Assembly (NCBI GenBank): GCA_945875845.1
Contig: CAMCMB010000007.1
Coordinates: 62,001-126,000, forward strand
Direction: 5' to 3'
DNA length: 64,000 nucleotides
From: Pirellula staleyi DSM 6068
Lineage (GTDB): Bacteria > Planctomycetota > Planctomycetia > Pirellulales > Pirellulaceae
Shown here: piece by piece, positions 8,939 to 17,696 of the stretch
Numbering within the stretch: the first letter of the stretch is position 1
How the letters are laid out: each line of letters starts with the position of its first letter
Made by a program: the position numbers and the translations under genes
The notes under the pieces: model-generated
What the model saw: the letters and a program-made list of their open reading frames with translations, nothing else
What the model was told of the DNA's origin: nothing
Database searches by the model: none

Positions 8939-9850
8939 CTAGGTCTCGGCGACATCGTTTGCTAGGCCTCTTAGTTCTTTCCAAAAGGTCACGTACTTGT
9001 CCCGATCCTTGACGTAGCTCTCATCGAAAACGGCTTTGCGAAGTTCATCGCGTTGCTGCACAAACTTCGATAAGTCGCGAGGATCGTCTGGTGAAAAGAT
9101 GGGGCAAGGTCGATCGTACACAATGGCAGCTCCTTGATCTCCTTCGTGGTAGAATCGTGAAAGCCCGATCACTCGATCCGCGACATAAATCGCTTCATTC
9201 AGTTCGTGTGTCACCATAAGAATGGTGTACTCTGGACGGCGGCCTTCTTTCTTGGCGATTAAGTTCTCTTGGTAGAAGCTGAGGAGCATCATTTGCAATT
9301 CTTCTCGCATGGCTTCATCCAACGCTCCGAACGGCTCATCAAGAAGTACAATTTTCGGGCGCATGATGAAGGCTTGTGCCACAGCCACACGCTGCTTCAT
9401 GCCACCGGACATCTCTCGCGGATATTTCCCGCATGCGTTGCCTAAGCCAACGCGGTGTAGGAACGCCTGAGCCTTGGCGTTTTGTTCTCTGCGTTTGGCA
9501 AAGAACTTACGCGTCGATAGCAACCGCATCCAAATCGTGGTCTCGTCGAGCTTGAGTCCAAAACTGACGTTTTGTTCTGCCGTCAAAAAGTCGTAGAGCG
9601 AATAGTTTTGGTAGACGATACCCACGTTTCGATTGGGGCCACGAACAGGTATGCCATCGGTAAGTATTTCGCCGGAGGTGGGCGCGTCGGTCCCCAAAAT
9701 CGCCTTGAGCAAGGTGCTTTTCCCGCAGCCACTGGGCCCCACCATGGCAACGATCTGGCCTGGCAACACTTGCAGATTAATGTTGTTGAGCACACGATAG
9801 GAACCAAAAACATGACTGAGCGATTTAATTTCTAATGCGTATTGGCTCAC
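8939..9850 (-). CDS. ABC transporter ATP-binding protein, NitT/TauT type
   Basis: An ATPase with all core motifs: Walker A GPSGCGKST, signature MSGGMKQRV, Walker B IVLLDEPFGALD and the switch His in MVTHELNEA. It is closest to nitrate/sulfonate/taurine importer ATPases. About 70 extra residues after the H-loop (YHEGDQGAAIVYDRPC onward) form a non-standard C-terminal extension. I place the start at the GTG at 9850 because this begins VSQYALEIKSLSHVF just as the fold starts and leaves a 23-base gap to the permease gene; an in-frame ATG at 9925 would overlap that gene. Substrate unknown: no substrate-binding protein is nearby. Confidence 0.88.
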   Translation of the reverse strand: MSQYALEIKSLSHVFGSYRVLNNINLQVLPGQIVAMVGPSGCGKSTLLKAILGTDAPTSGEILTDGIPVRGPNRNVGIVYQNYSLYDFLTAEQNVSFGLKLDETTIWMRLLSTRKFFAKRREQNAKAQAFLHRVGLGNACGKYPREMSGGMKQRVAVAQAFIMRPKIVLLDEPFGALDEAMREELQMMLLSFYQENLIAKKEGRRPEYTILMVTHELNEAIYVADRVIGLSRFYHEGDQGAAIVYDRPCPIFSPDDPRDLSKFVQQRDELRKAVFDESYVKDRDKYVTFWKELRGLANDVAET

Positions 9851-9873
9851 GGATTGGACCTTGAAAGGGATGG

Positions 9874-10683
9874 TTACTCGGCATACCAAGGACAAAGCGT
9901 ACGTCTCAGCGTTGCAAGACTCCATTCGGCAACCAAACCGATGATCGCAAGAATCGCCAAGTACACATAAACGACGCTCATATTTAAAATGCGAGACTGC
10001 ATGCGAATCTGATAGCCCAAGCCCGCATTGCCGACCACCATCTCGGCAGCCAGCAAAAAGACCATGGCAGGCCCAATCTGCAAGCGGATACTGTCGATGA
10101 CTTTGGGCAAGATCTGTTTCCAGATCACGTCGTAAATGATTTCAAATTCCGAGGCGCCAAGCGTATAGGCCTTGTTGATGCCTTCGTCCGTCACGTCTTG
10201 CCGAACCGCTTGGTAGATCGACTGCGTCATGGAAAAGAAGATACCTAACGCGACCATAGAAGCAAACATTTTTTGGTCGGTCCCTACCACGGCAAAGTAG
10301 ATCGGCATCATGGCAGTAGGCGGAATCTTCGATAGAAACATAACCACGGGACTTAACGGAGCCTCGATCCATCGGTAGGCACCCATCATGACTCCCACGA
10401 CGATGGACAGCCCGACCCCCGCGCTCATGCCGAGCGCCAACCGCCAAAGAGTGGCGCGTATATCGACCCAAAACATGGGGGGCTTTGGATTCTCAGGCAA
10501 GCCCTGAGGACGAAAGATTTGCCGGAGCCCCTCACTTAGTTTTTCAAACGACGGGATCGTCGTTTGCAAGGGGTTGATGCGAGTTTGACGGGCTGAAACA
10601 ATTTCGTAACAGGTTAAAAGTACGGCTATCCCACCGATGGAGAGCAGCCAAAAAAGCCAGTTGGGTACATTCCGTCGGATCAT
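9874..10683 (-). CDS. ABC transporter permease, NitT/TauT type
   Basis: A 269-residue inner-membrane permease with about six hydrophobic segments, starting with one at residues 9-25. The cytoplasmic loop that contacts the ATPase is visible in the segment AYTLGASEFEIIYDVIWKQI (the EAA-like region), followed by LPKVIDSIRLQIGPAMVFLLA. It belongs with the ATPase encoded next on the same strand. It overlaps the end of the DinB-like gene as ATGA, so the three genes form an operon. Without a binding protein in the window the substrate stays open. Confidence 0.88.
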   Translation of the reverse strand: MIRRNVPNWLFWLLSIGGIAVLLTCYEIVSARQTRINPLQTTIPSFEKLSEGLRQIFRPQGLPENPKPPMFWVDIRATLWRLALGMSAGVGLSIVVGVMMGAYRWIEAPLSPVVMFLSKIPPTAMMPIYFAVVGTDQKMFASMVALGIFFSMTQSIYQAVRQDVTDEGINKAYTLGASEFEIIYDVIWKQILPKVIDSIRLQIGPAMVFLLAAEMVVGNAGLGYQIRMQSRILNMSVVYVYLAILAIIGLVAEWSLATLRRTLCPWYAE

Positions 10684-11183
10684 ACGAGGTCACTCTTTGG
10701 CTCACGGTCAGAACTGCTGGCTGTTTCAAGATGCCGGCGTTTTTTGGCGATGAAAACCAAGTGATGCCGCAAATGTTCAATGTATTTATCCAACATGTGC
10801 TCAAGCGTCGTCTTCCCGCTTTCGGTATGAATGCCAGTTCGCAGGAAAGCAGAATCGGGCAAGGCTCGCAGTATCGTCGCAGTCATCATCCGGTTTTTTT
10901 GAAACATTTCGCAGGCAACAAAGGCGTTGAGTTGATCGGTACCCGGCAACAAGCAAAATGCAGTTTCGTCGTAGCCGCACAGTAGCGGGTTATCCATACA
11001 CGCGATTCGCTTGAGTCGATCGGATCCAATCAGATCGCTGTCCATCATGTGGATGGCAATTTGATGCAGCGTCCACGAACCGTCTGCTGGCTTGGCATGC
11101 AGGTGTGCATGGCTCAGCCCCGAGTAGGCGTTGGCCAACTCGGCACCACCTGCTGCATAAGACTCGATTTTGCTACGATCCAT
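10680..11183 (-). CDS. DinB-superfamily protein
   Basis: A 167-residue four-helix protein of the DinB/YfiT type. The likely metal-binding histidines are His45 in LHQIAIHMMDSD and the pair in YIEHLRHHLVFI near the C-terminus, the usual spacing. The N-terminal pattern (WTLHQIAIHMMDSDLIGSDRLKRI) is typical of these proteins. Members include thiol-dependent S-transferases and many unknowns; no specific reaction can be given. It is the first gene of the unit leading to the ABC permease and ATPase, with stop and start overlapping. That link suggests the transported compound or stress is shared, but this is inference. Confidence 0.78.
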   Translation of the reverse strand: MDRSKIESYAAGGAELANAYSGLSHAHLHAKPADGSWTLHQIAIHMMDSDLIGSDRLKRIACMDNPLLCGYDETAFCLLPGTDQLNAFVACEMFQKNRMMTATILRALPDSAFLRTGIHTESGKTTLEHMLDKYIEHLRHHLVFIAKKRRHLETASSSDREPKSDLV

Positions 11184-11511
11184 ATCCTGGTTCCTGGGGT
11201 ATTGAAAATGGAGACTAGTCCCCTATTGAACTCGATTTTAAGCGCTGCTTGCTCAACGCAGCCACTATCTTAGCACATCATCGCTACCCGAATTTGCTGC
11301 TACGAATTCCGTTTCCAATCCCCGACAGGTTTAAGCACGCAAATCGAGTAATTTTGGTAGCATATGTTACACCATCTGCCTCCCAACATTCCGAAGGGCG
11401 AGATTCCGAAGGGCGAGATTCCGAATGGCAAAAATCCCATCGTTTACGAGCAGTGCAAGGCTTGGGCCATGCTTGAAAATGTTCCGACAGATTCGCAATC
11501 AGGAAGACTCC
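11184..11511. other. Divergent intergenic region with a short tandem repeat
   Basis: Separates divergent genes and should hold both promoters; no clear consensus boxes seen. A 15-bp unit (ATTCCGAAGGGCGAG) is repeated two and a half times at about 11389-11427. An in-frame ATG at 11425 falls in the last unit but is not the likely start of the next gene. Confidence 0.45.
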
Positions 11512-12759
11512 ATGAAACTCGCCAGTTCACTCGGCCCTTCCAATGCAAAACGAGCCAGATCGCTCGCAGCCACTCTGATTTATGTTTCTCTCGTCGTAGG
11601 ATGCGAACGATCCATTCCTGTCGAACTGGACGCGTACCAATTACCGTTGACGGAGCAACAACCAAAATCACAACCGAACGATCGCGCCGTCAAATCCCAA
11701 TTGGTTGTCCCCACATCGAACATCTTGCGTGCAACCTCGGCAGTCGTTGACGTCCATACCCATTTCTTCGTCAAGGGCAAGCACGATCCAGAGCTGCTCA
11801 AGCAATACGTGGAAATGATGGATCGAAACCACATAGCCATTTCAGTTTCGCTGGACGGAACGCTTTTCTCCCGACTCGACGAGCATTGCAAATTTTTGTG
11901 GAGCGAATACAGGGACCGATTTGTGGTTTTTGCGAACATTGACTTCCGAGAAACGGGGACGGCTGAAATGCCGGAAACATGGGCTTGCAATCAACCTGGC
12001 TTCGTTCGTCGAATCGTCGAAAAACTGAAAGAATCCGCCAGCCAGGGACAAATATCCGGCCTAAAGTTCTTCAAGGATTTTGGCCTTCGATATCGCAACG
12101 CGGATGGCTCTCTCATCGCCATCGACGATCCAAGATGGGACCCAATCTGGGAAGCCTGTGGAGAACTAGGCTTGCCGGTTATTATGCACAGCGCAGACCC
12201 TGGCGCGTTCTTTGAAGCAGTAACTCCGAGCAATGAAAGGTTCGGGGAACTCAACGTCCATCCCGATTGGTCGTTTGCTGGTCCGCAATTCCCGACGAGA
12301 AAAGAACTGCATGACGCCAGGAATCGTGTCATTGCAAAACATACGACGACAACCTTTATCGCGGCCCACTTCGGTAATGATGCTGAAAATCTGGTTGAGC
12401 TTACGCAGTGGTTAGAGCTTTATCCAAATCTGGTCGTCGAGTTCGCCTCACGGATCAATGAATTGGGAAGACAACCCTATTCTTCCAAGCGATTCTTCGA
12501 AAAATACCAAGATCGAATCTTGTTCGGCACAGACGGACCCTGGCCAGAAGCACGCTTGCGGCTTTATTGGCGATTTCTTGAGACATACGATGAGTCCTTT
12601 CCCTATTCAGAAAAGGTCCCTCCCCCACAAGGAGATTGGCGCATTTACGGAATCGGATTGGACGCCGCCATTCTGGAAAAGATCTATCACACCAACGCGG
12701 CCCGAATCATACCGGGAATTCGAGAACGTTTGGGAAAATACAAAAGCGTTTCGCAGTAG
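11512..12759 (+). CDS. Lipoprotein amidohydrolase (Amidohydro_2-like)
   Basis: A 415-residue TIM-barrel hydrolase. The chosen ATG at 11512 has AGGA before it and gives a signal peptide ending in the lipobox LVVGC, so the protein is probably a lipoprotein. Metal-site motifs are VVDVHTHFF at the barrel start, a lysine-bearing strand GLKFFKDFG, PVIMHSADP, FIAAHFGNDAENL and the late Asp in ILFGTDGPWPE. This pattern fits the amidohydrolase-related family that includes decarboxylases and lactonases. The reaction cannot be told. The gene stands alone; a large hairpin follows. Confidence 0.85.
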   Translation: MKLASSLGPSNAKRARSLAATLIYVSLVVGCERSIPVELDAYQLPLTEQQPKSQPNDRAVKSQLVVPTSNILRATSAVVDVHTHFFVKGKHDPELLKQYVEMMDRNHIAISVSLDGTLFSRLDEHCKFLWSEYRDRFVVFANIDFRETGTAEMPETWACNQPGFVRRIVEKLKESASQGQISGLKFFKDFGLRYRNADGSLIAIDDPRWDPIWEACGELGLPVIMHSADPGAFFEAVTPSNERFGELNVHPDWSFAGPQFPTRKELHDARNRVIAKHTTTTFIAAHFGNDAENLVELTQWLELYPNLVVEFASRINELGRQPYSSKRFFEKYQDRILFGTDGPWPEARLRLYWRFLETYDESFPYSEKVPPPQGDWRIYGIGLDAAILEKIYHTNAARIIPGIRERLGKYKSVSQ

Positions 12760-12777
12760 AGGGCATTCAACGAAGCC

Positions 12778-12862
12778 TGCTTAGGATCACCGGACGGCTC
12801 GCGCCGTTCCGCTACCAAATTGTTAGCGGCGGGGCGCGAGCCCTCCGGTGATGACCCAAGCA
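12778..12862 (+). terminator. Large palindrome followed by T run, repeat-derived terminator
   Basis: Arms with the core ATCACCGGA (from 12786) and TCCGGTGAT (to 12852) extend outward to TGCTT and AAGCA and inward through GGCTCGCGCC. TTTTT follows directly on the plus strand. It lies 18 bases after the amidohydrolase stop. The core resembles the interior of the element inserted in hsdR at 32177-32310, so it is a member of a repeat family serving as a terminator. Confidence 0.6.
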
Positions 12863-13026
12863 TTTTTCCCAGCCTAGAAACGAAAGGCGACATAGAGAAC
12901 ACAGAACCGTGAACAATTTCCGGTTTTGGTTCAACCCTCCCGTCGCGATGGATGGGTCTCGGCCTATACTGAACAGGAGGCATTGACCAGTACTTGTTCC
13001 CTCGGTTCCCTCGAAATGATCTTGGC

Positions 13027-13809
13027 ATGATTTCGGCTACGAATTTGACAAAGCAGTTTAACGTGCGAGGTACACCGCTGATTGCTGTCAACAACCTTTC
13101 GTTCAATGTGTCGGACGGGGAAGTCTATGGACTTCTTGGCCCCAACGGAGCTGGCAAGACAACCACCTTGCGGATGGTGATGGGTTTGCTTGAGCCCGAC
13201 AGTGGACACGTCGAAATGTGCGGCATGCGATCGGATGGGCAAACCACCGAGATGCGTAAGCACATCGGTTTAATTTCCACCAATGACGGAGTCTACCCTT
13301 GGTTAACCGTGCGCGAAATGCTAATGTACTTCGCCGATCTCTACGCAGTCGATCTCCAGCAAGCCGGAGAGCGACTGGAGGAATTGGCGAGACTGCTCGA
13401 TATTGGGCGATTTCTGGATCAACGGTGCAGTACGCTCAGCACGGGTCAAAAGCAGCGAGTCACCCTAGCTCGCGGCCTGATGCATGATCCGCCCGTAATG
13501 TTGCTTGACGAACCCACCCGAGGTTTAGATGTTGTCGGGAGTCAAACCGTTTTTCGATTTATCGATCTGCTCAAGGAACGCGGCAAGTCGGTATTGCTAT
13601 CAACACACAGGCTTGATGAAGCCGAACGCGTCTGCGACCGATTTGGCTTGCTGCATCGCGGGAATTTGCAATTCGAAGGCACGCTTGAAGAGTTGCAAAA
13701 GCAGACGGGCAAACAACATTTGGTCGACATCTTCATTGGACTCCTCAGCGGCCACGCCGAGAGTGAATCAGTCGACGCTCCACAGATCGCCATCCCTTCT
13801 AACAAATAG
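13027..13809 (+). CDS. ABC transporter ATP-binding protein, NatA/ABC-2 type
   Basis: A 260-residue ATPase with Walker A GPNGAGKTT, signature STLSTGQKQRV, Walker B VMLLDEPTRGLD and STHRLDEAERVCDRFG around the switch His. The type matches drug or Na+ exporters of the NatA family. The ATG at 13027 begins MISATNLTKQFNVRG where the fold starts; an ATG at 12994 would add eleven unlikely residues. The permease starts 11 bases downstream and a membrane-fusion protein follows, so the three are probably one export system. Confidence 0.92.
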   Translation: MISATNLTKQFNVRGTPLIAVNNLSFNVSDGEVYGLLGPNGAGKTTTLRMVMGLLEPDSGHVEMCGMRSDGQTTEMRKHIGLISTNDGVYPWLTVREMLMYFADLYAVDLQQAGERLEELARLLDIGRFLDQRCSTLSTGQKQRVTLARGLMHDPPVMLLDEPTRGLDVVGSQTVFRFIDLLKERGKSVLLSTHRLDEAERVCDRFGLLHRGNLQFEGTLEELQKQTGKQHLVDIFIGLLSGHAESESVDAPQIAIPSNK

Positions 13810-13820
13810 TCGCAAGCTGC

Positions 13821-16046
13821 ATGAAAGAATATCTTAGCAACGGTCGGTTATGGCGACTCTGTCTCAAGGAATTGCGAGAAAGCCTTCGCGATCGACGTAC
13901 GATTATCACTCTGGTATTGATGCCGATCCTCGTTTATCCGCTATTGAGCATGGCGCTGCAACGTTTGATCGTGGGTGGCATCTCAAAAGCGGAACCGGAA
14001 AGCGCTTTTGTCGTCGGTACGCAAGACGAAGTGACCGCGCAACGAATTCAGGATCTGCTTTCAGAAGCAAACCGCATCAACAAGACTGGAATCCGTTCAC
14101 CCATTAAGATCACTCGGAGCGATGAACCGACTAAATCAACCGTTCCTTCCGAAGACAACACCAATGCGATTGCCGTTTCAGCCGACCACGTTGGGTTCAG
14201 CATTGCAATCGTCGAAAAAGTAAGCCTTTCTTCCGCGTTGCGCAATGCTCAAATTGACCTGGCCATTTCTAAAGTAGACGTAGAGTCGATAGCACTCGAG
14301 CGGGAGACAACTTCGTCCTATCAGGTCCAGGTGGAATTTCGACAAGGGGATCTGAGAAGCGAATCGGCTATGTCCGAGTTTCGACGAGCCATGCAACTGC
14401 TGAACGACAATCAGTTTGAGACCGTCCGCCAACGGTTGAACGCTCGCTTACCTGCGGTCGTTCAGATGAAAGCCAATGGGCTGGGTCAACGAATGGACCC
14501 AGCCGCATCCATCGCAGGCGTAATTCCGTTGGTCTTGATTCTCATGACAATCACGGGTGCCGTTTATCCCGCCATCGACCTAACAGCAGGTGAACGCGAA
14601 CGAGGAACGATGGAAGCCCTCATCGCGACACCTGCGCCTCGCTTTGCATTGCTATTGAGCAAGTACGTAGCGGTCGTCGTCGTCGCAATTTTGACAGCCC
14701 TTGCGAATCTGTTCGCCACTTGGATAACGCTTTCGTTTGGTGGACTTGGGCAAGCCATTTTTGGCAAGCAAGGATTCTCGCTTTGGATCTTGATTCAGAT
14801 ATTGCCGCTCTTGGCTATCTTTGCGGCATTTTTTAGCGCCATATTGTTGGCATTGTGTTCCTTTGCTCGCAGCTTCAAAGAAGCACAAGCGTATCTGATT
14901 CCCGTCATGCTTTTGTCCTTGGGACCGGGACTTGTGACGTTGATGCCCAATGTGCAGTTTACCACCTTACTTGGAATCGTTCCCTTGATCAACATACTAT
15001 TGCTCTCCCGTGACATCATGACGGGGCATTCCGAATTGTTGCCTGCTTTTGCGGCTGTCTTTTCCACCATCATTTATGCCGGTGCAACGTTGGTGATTGC
15101 GTCGCGATTGTTTGGGGCCGAGGCTGCTACCTCTGGATCGCAAGAGACATGGGCGGAATTGCTTGGTCGTCCAAAGACGACTCGATCGCTCCCAACCATG
15201 GGTGAACTGGCGATCTACCTGGCAATTCTGTTTCCCGTGTTCTTCATCACCTCCAACGTGGGTGGGATGTTGGAATTGGGAACCGAAGCAGCAATGTCCT
15301 TCAATGCCGTCCTCTTAGTCATACTCTTTATGTGTTTACCATCGGCCTATGCTTGGTATCGTCGGCTGAACTTCCCGACGACATTTCGATTTAAGTCGAT
15401 TTCCAATCCGCTCGACTCCAAAGGAATGCAAGTTGCAAGATCGATCGGTTTTTTTGTTTCGGTGCTCTTGTTGAGCTCAGGGCTTTGGATGGTCGCCTTC
15501 GAAACGTATTTGTTGTTTGAAAACTGGAGTTTAGCTTCGCAATTGACCGAGGAGCAGCGGACAAAGCTGAGAGATACATTCCTGCTGATTCCGTTTTGGC
15601 TGGTGCTGCTAACCGGGGCCGTCGTACCTGCGGTTGCGGAAGAGTTCTTCTTTCGAGGATTCGCCCTTTCCGCCTTTCGGTCGAAACTAGCACCCTTTCG
15701 AAGTGTTCTGTGCACATCCCTACTTTTCGGCCTTTTCCATGTCATCGGCGGGAATATTCTTTCCCTCGAAAAACTCCTGCCAACCATTATCTTGGGGTTA
15801 GCACTCGGGTTGGTAGCCATCAAAACCAATTCTCTCTGGCCTGGTATTTTGTTACACGCCCTCCATAACGGGCTCGTTTTCGGAATGTCCCGAATCGGAG
15901 AAACGGAGCTGACGAAATGGTTTGGCGCGGATACCAAGCATTTGCCCATGCTGTGGCTCGTGGGCGGTGGGCTTTCCATTATGGCCGGTATCACTTTATT
16001 ACTTATCGCAAGTCGACAAACGAGAACCTATGAAAACATTGCTTAG
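13821..16046 (+). CDS. ABC-2 permease fused to a CPBP intramembrane protease
   Basis: A 741-residue membrane protein in two parts. Residues 1 to about 440 are an ABC-2/NatB permease: one membrane segment near residue 25-45 (IITLVLMPILVYPLLSMAL), a large extracytoplasmic domain, then helices from about 230. Residues about 540-735 form a CPBP (Abi) domain with its glutamate pair in AEEFFFRG (about 607-608), FGLFHVIGG (about 638-646) and a later HALHNGLVFG. CPBP proteins act as prenyl-CAAX-type proteases or membrane enzymes. It pairs with the ATPase just upstream and overlaps the next gene by 17 bases. Confidence 0.9.
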   Translation: MKEYLSNGRLWRLCLKELRESLRDRRTIITLVLMPILVYPLLSMALQRLIVGGISKAEPESAFVVGTQDEVTAQRIQDLLSEANRINKTGIRSPIKITRSDEPTKSTVPSEDNTNAIAVSADHVGFSIAIVEKVSLSSALRNAQIDLAISKVDVESIALERETTSSYQVQVEFRQGDLRSESAMSEFRRAMQLLNDNQFETVRQRLNARLPAVVQMKANGLGQRMDPAASIAGVIPLVLILMTITGAVYPAIDLTAGERERGTMEALIATPAPRFALLLSKYVAVVVVAILTALANLFATWITLSFGGLGQAIFGKQGFSLWILIQILPLLAIFAAFFSAILLALCSFARSFKEAQAYLIPVMLLSLGPGLVTLMPNVQFTTLLGIVPLINILLLSRDIMTGHSELLPAFAAVFSTIIYAGATLVIASRLFGAEAATSGSQETWAELLGRPKTTRSLPTMGELAIYLAILFPVFFITSNVGGMLELGTEAAMSFNAVLLVILFMCLPSAYAWYRRLNFPTTFRFKSISNPLDSKGMQVARSIGFFVSVLLLSSGLWMVAFETYLLFENWSLASQLTEEQRTKLRDTFLLIPFWLVLLTGAVVPAVAEEFFFRGFALSAFRSKLAPFRSVLCTSLLFGLFHVIGGNILSLEKLLPTIILGLALGLVAIKTNSLWPGILLHALHNGLVFGMSRIGETELTKWFGADTKHLPMLWLVGGGLSIMAGITLLLIASRQTRTYENIA

Positions 16047-17289
16047 GGTGTTACTGGTGGCGGGAGTATTGGGGGCGATTGGATTCGCAGCGTACGGACC
16101 CGCGAAAGCGTATTTGGATGAACGTAACAAAATGAATTGGCGCACCCAAAGTGTCGTCAAAGGGAGCATCATTCAATCGGTCAACTCGACTGGAAAAGTA
16201 GAACCCATCCGACGAGTCAGTGTTGGCGCTTCGGTTAGCGGGCCGATCCTCGAATTGAAGGTAGACTACAACAGCCCTGTCAAGGAAGGGCAACTGATGG
16301 CTCGCATTGACGCTCGGCTTTACAACTCAAGCGTGGCTCGAGACCAAGCCCTGTTCAAAACACGCGAGGCCGAAGTGGCAAGAGCAGACGCCATGCTACA
16401 ACAGGCACTTAATGACGAACGGCGCGGCGGGGAATTAAAGAAGATTACGCGTGAATTTATTTCGGACGCAGAAATGGATCAGTTTCGCTTTATGCGCATG
16501 ACCCGAGATGCGGAGTTAATGGTTGCCAATGCCAACGTGGAGCAAGCCAAGGCCCAACTCGAAAACTCGCTAGCCAACTTGGCATTCACCGAAATTCTAG
16601 CGCCATGCGATGGCGTCGTGATCGAGAAAAAAATCGATATTGGTCAAACGCTTGCTTCGCAATTTCAAACCCCGGAGATGTTCGTCATCGCCCCAGAGAT
16701 GGAAAAGCGGATGCACATCTACGCCTCGGTCGACGAAGCAGACATCGGAATGATTCAAAAAGCCAAAATCGATAACGAAGTCGTCCGATTCACGGTCGAT
16801 GCCTACCCAGACGAACTCTTCGACCAAGGTAGGATCGTTCAAGTGCGAATGAGCAGTACCGAACAGCAAAACGTGATTACGTATCCGGTGATTGTCGAAA
16901 CCCCCAACAACGATTTGAAACTGATGCCAGGCATGACAGCCAACCTGTCCTTTCAAATCAATAAACGCGAGGGCATCCTCAAAGTCCCGAATTCGGCATT
17001 GCGATTTTATCCGCCCCGACTCCAAGTTCATGCGGAAGATCGTAAGATTCTCGATGGTGTCGAAGATCAAAAACAAGCGGTGACCGACACGGCCAAACAG
17101 ATGTCGGCCGACGAAAAAGCGGATGCGAGCAAGGCCAGGAACACTCGTTATGTCTGGATCGCAGAAGGAAATTTTTTGCGAGCCAAGCAAGTCCGCACCG
17201 GCATTTCGGACAATCGCTACACGGAACTTATCGAGGGCGAACTTGCCGACGGGGAAGAACTCATCATTGGAGAGAAACCCAAACAATAG
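16030..17289 (+). CDS. HlyD/MacA-type membrane-fusion protein
   Basis: A 419-residue periplasmic adaptor. The start at 16030 overlaps the permease stop and gives an N-terminal anchor (LLRVLLVAGVLGAIGFAAY). A lipoyl-like half (GKVEPIRRVSVGASVSGPI, VKEGQLMARID) is followed by a coiled-coil hairpin (about 95-180), the second lipoyl half (ILAPCDGVVIEKKIDIGQTL) and a beta-barrel domain with VRMSSTEQQNVITYPVIVE. These adaptors link an inner-membrane exporter to the outer membrane. The partner is presumably the ABC system immediately upstream; no MacB and no TolC homologue is encoded nearby. Confidence 0.9.
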   Translation: MKTLLRVLLVAGVLGAIGFAAYGPAKAYLDERNKMNWRTQSVVKGSIIQSVNSTGKVEPIRRVSVGASVSGPILELKVDYNSPVKEGQLMARIDARLYNSSVARDQALFKTREAEVARADAMLQQALNDERRGGELKKITREFISDAEMDQFRFMRMTRDAELMVANANVEQAKAQLENSLANLAFTEILAPCDGVVIEKKIDIGQTLASQFQTPEMFVIAPEMEKRMHIYASVDEADIGMIQKAKIDNEVVRFTVDAYPDELFDQGRIVQVRMSSTEQQNVITYPVIVETPNNDLKLMPGMTANLSFQINKREGILKVPNSALRFYPPRLQVHAEDRKILDGVEDQKQAVTDTAKQMSADEKADASKARNTRYVWIAEGNFLRAKQVRTGISDNRYTELIEGELADGEELIIGEKPKQ

Positions 17290-17360
17290 CGCCTAGAATG
17301 TGATTTTATCATCGTCGCCTCTCGCTCCGCGAAAGAGGCGTTCTGCGTCGGATTGGCTAT

Positions 17361-17543
17361 GGTAACCCGACGCGTAACGGCTTGTTGCTTTAATGGTACG
17401 ACGGACTTCCTAGTCCGTCGAATTCCCCATTGACGGACCTGGAAGTCCGTCGTACCGCCCTTACCCAATAACGACTTCACTAAAGCAACAAGCCGGTGAG
17501 CGAGGGATTGCAGTCGGCTCCTCGCTTATGGGCACGGGTTACC
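17361..17543 (-). mobile_element. 118-bp inverted-end element (copy 2) nested in a palindrome
   Basis: The core is 17378-17495 and reads opposite to copies 1 and 4. Inverted ends are CGGCTTGTTGCTTTA and its exact complement. The flanking four bases are GTAA (17374-17377) and GTGA (17496-17499). Outside, GGTAACCCG at 17361 pairs with CGGGTTACC ending at 17543, and the bases after the core form GCGAGG-loop-CCTCGC. It lies between convergent genes. Confidence 0.85.
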
Positions 17544-17548
17544 ATTGC

Positions 17549-17598
17549 GTGGCACGAGCGTTCCGCTCGTGAATCCATGGGCGAGACGCCCATGCCAC
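17549..17598. repeat. 50-bp double-hairpin palindrome
   Basis: Outer arms GTGGCA and TGCCAC enclose two hairpins: CACGAGCG-TTC-CGCTCGTG and CATGGGCG-AGA-CGCCCATG. The three-way-junction layout is that of a REP-like or cruciform repeat. Only one copy seen in this window. Confidence 0.65.
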
Positions 17599-17624
17599 TT
17601 TCGAAGACCCCGTGTCACATTCCA

Positions 17625-17682
17625 TCAAAGCAACAAGCCGGTAAGCGAGGGATTGCAGTCGACTCCTCGCTTACGCATGGGT
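17625..17682. repeat. Solo half of the nested palindrome/118-bp element
   Basis: Starts with CAAAGCAACAAGCCG, the right end of the 118-bp element, followed by GTAAGCGAGG and CCTCGCTTAC separated by GATTGCAGTCGACT. It matches the right junction of copy 2 (17481-17530) without the rest of the element. Confidence 0.65.
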
Positions 17683-17696
17683 TGTCAAGCTACAAC

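Noticed and set aside
8680-8984. Several short frames between fabZ-like and ABC genes
   Set aside because: They translate the palindromic repeats; the same peptides recur at the other repeat copies.
16597-17286. Long minus-strand frame inside the membrane-fusion protein gene
   Set aside because: Antisense to a well-supported gene and without recognisable motifs.
3006-17340. Short motif GGAGCGAAAGGCGAC-like at about 3006, 7313 and 17315 as a regulatory site
   Set aside because: Only loosely similar, no consistent position relative to genes; may be a small repeat, not reported as a feature.
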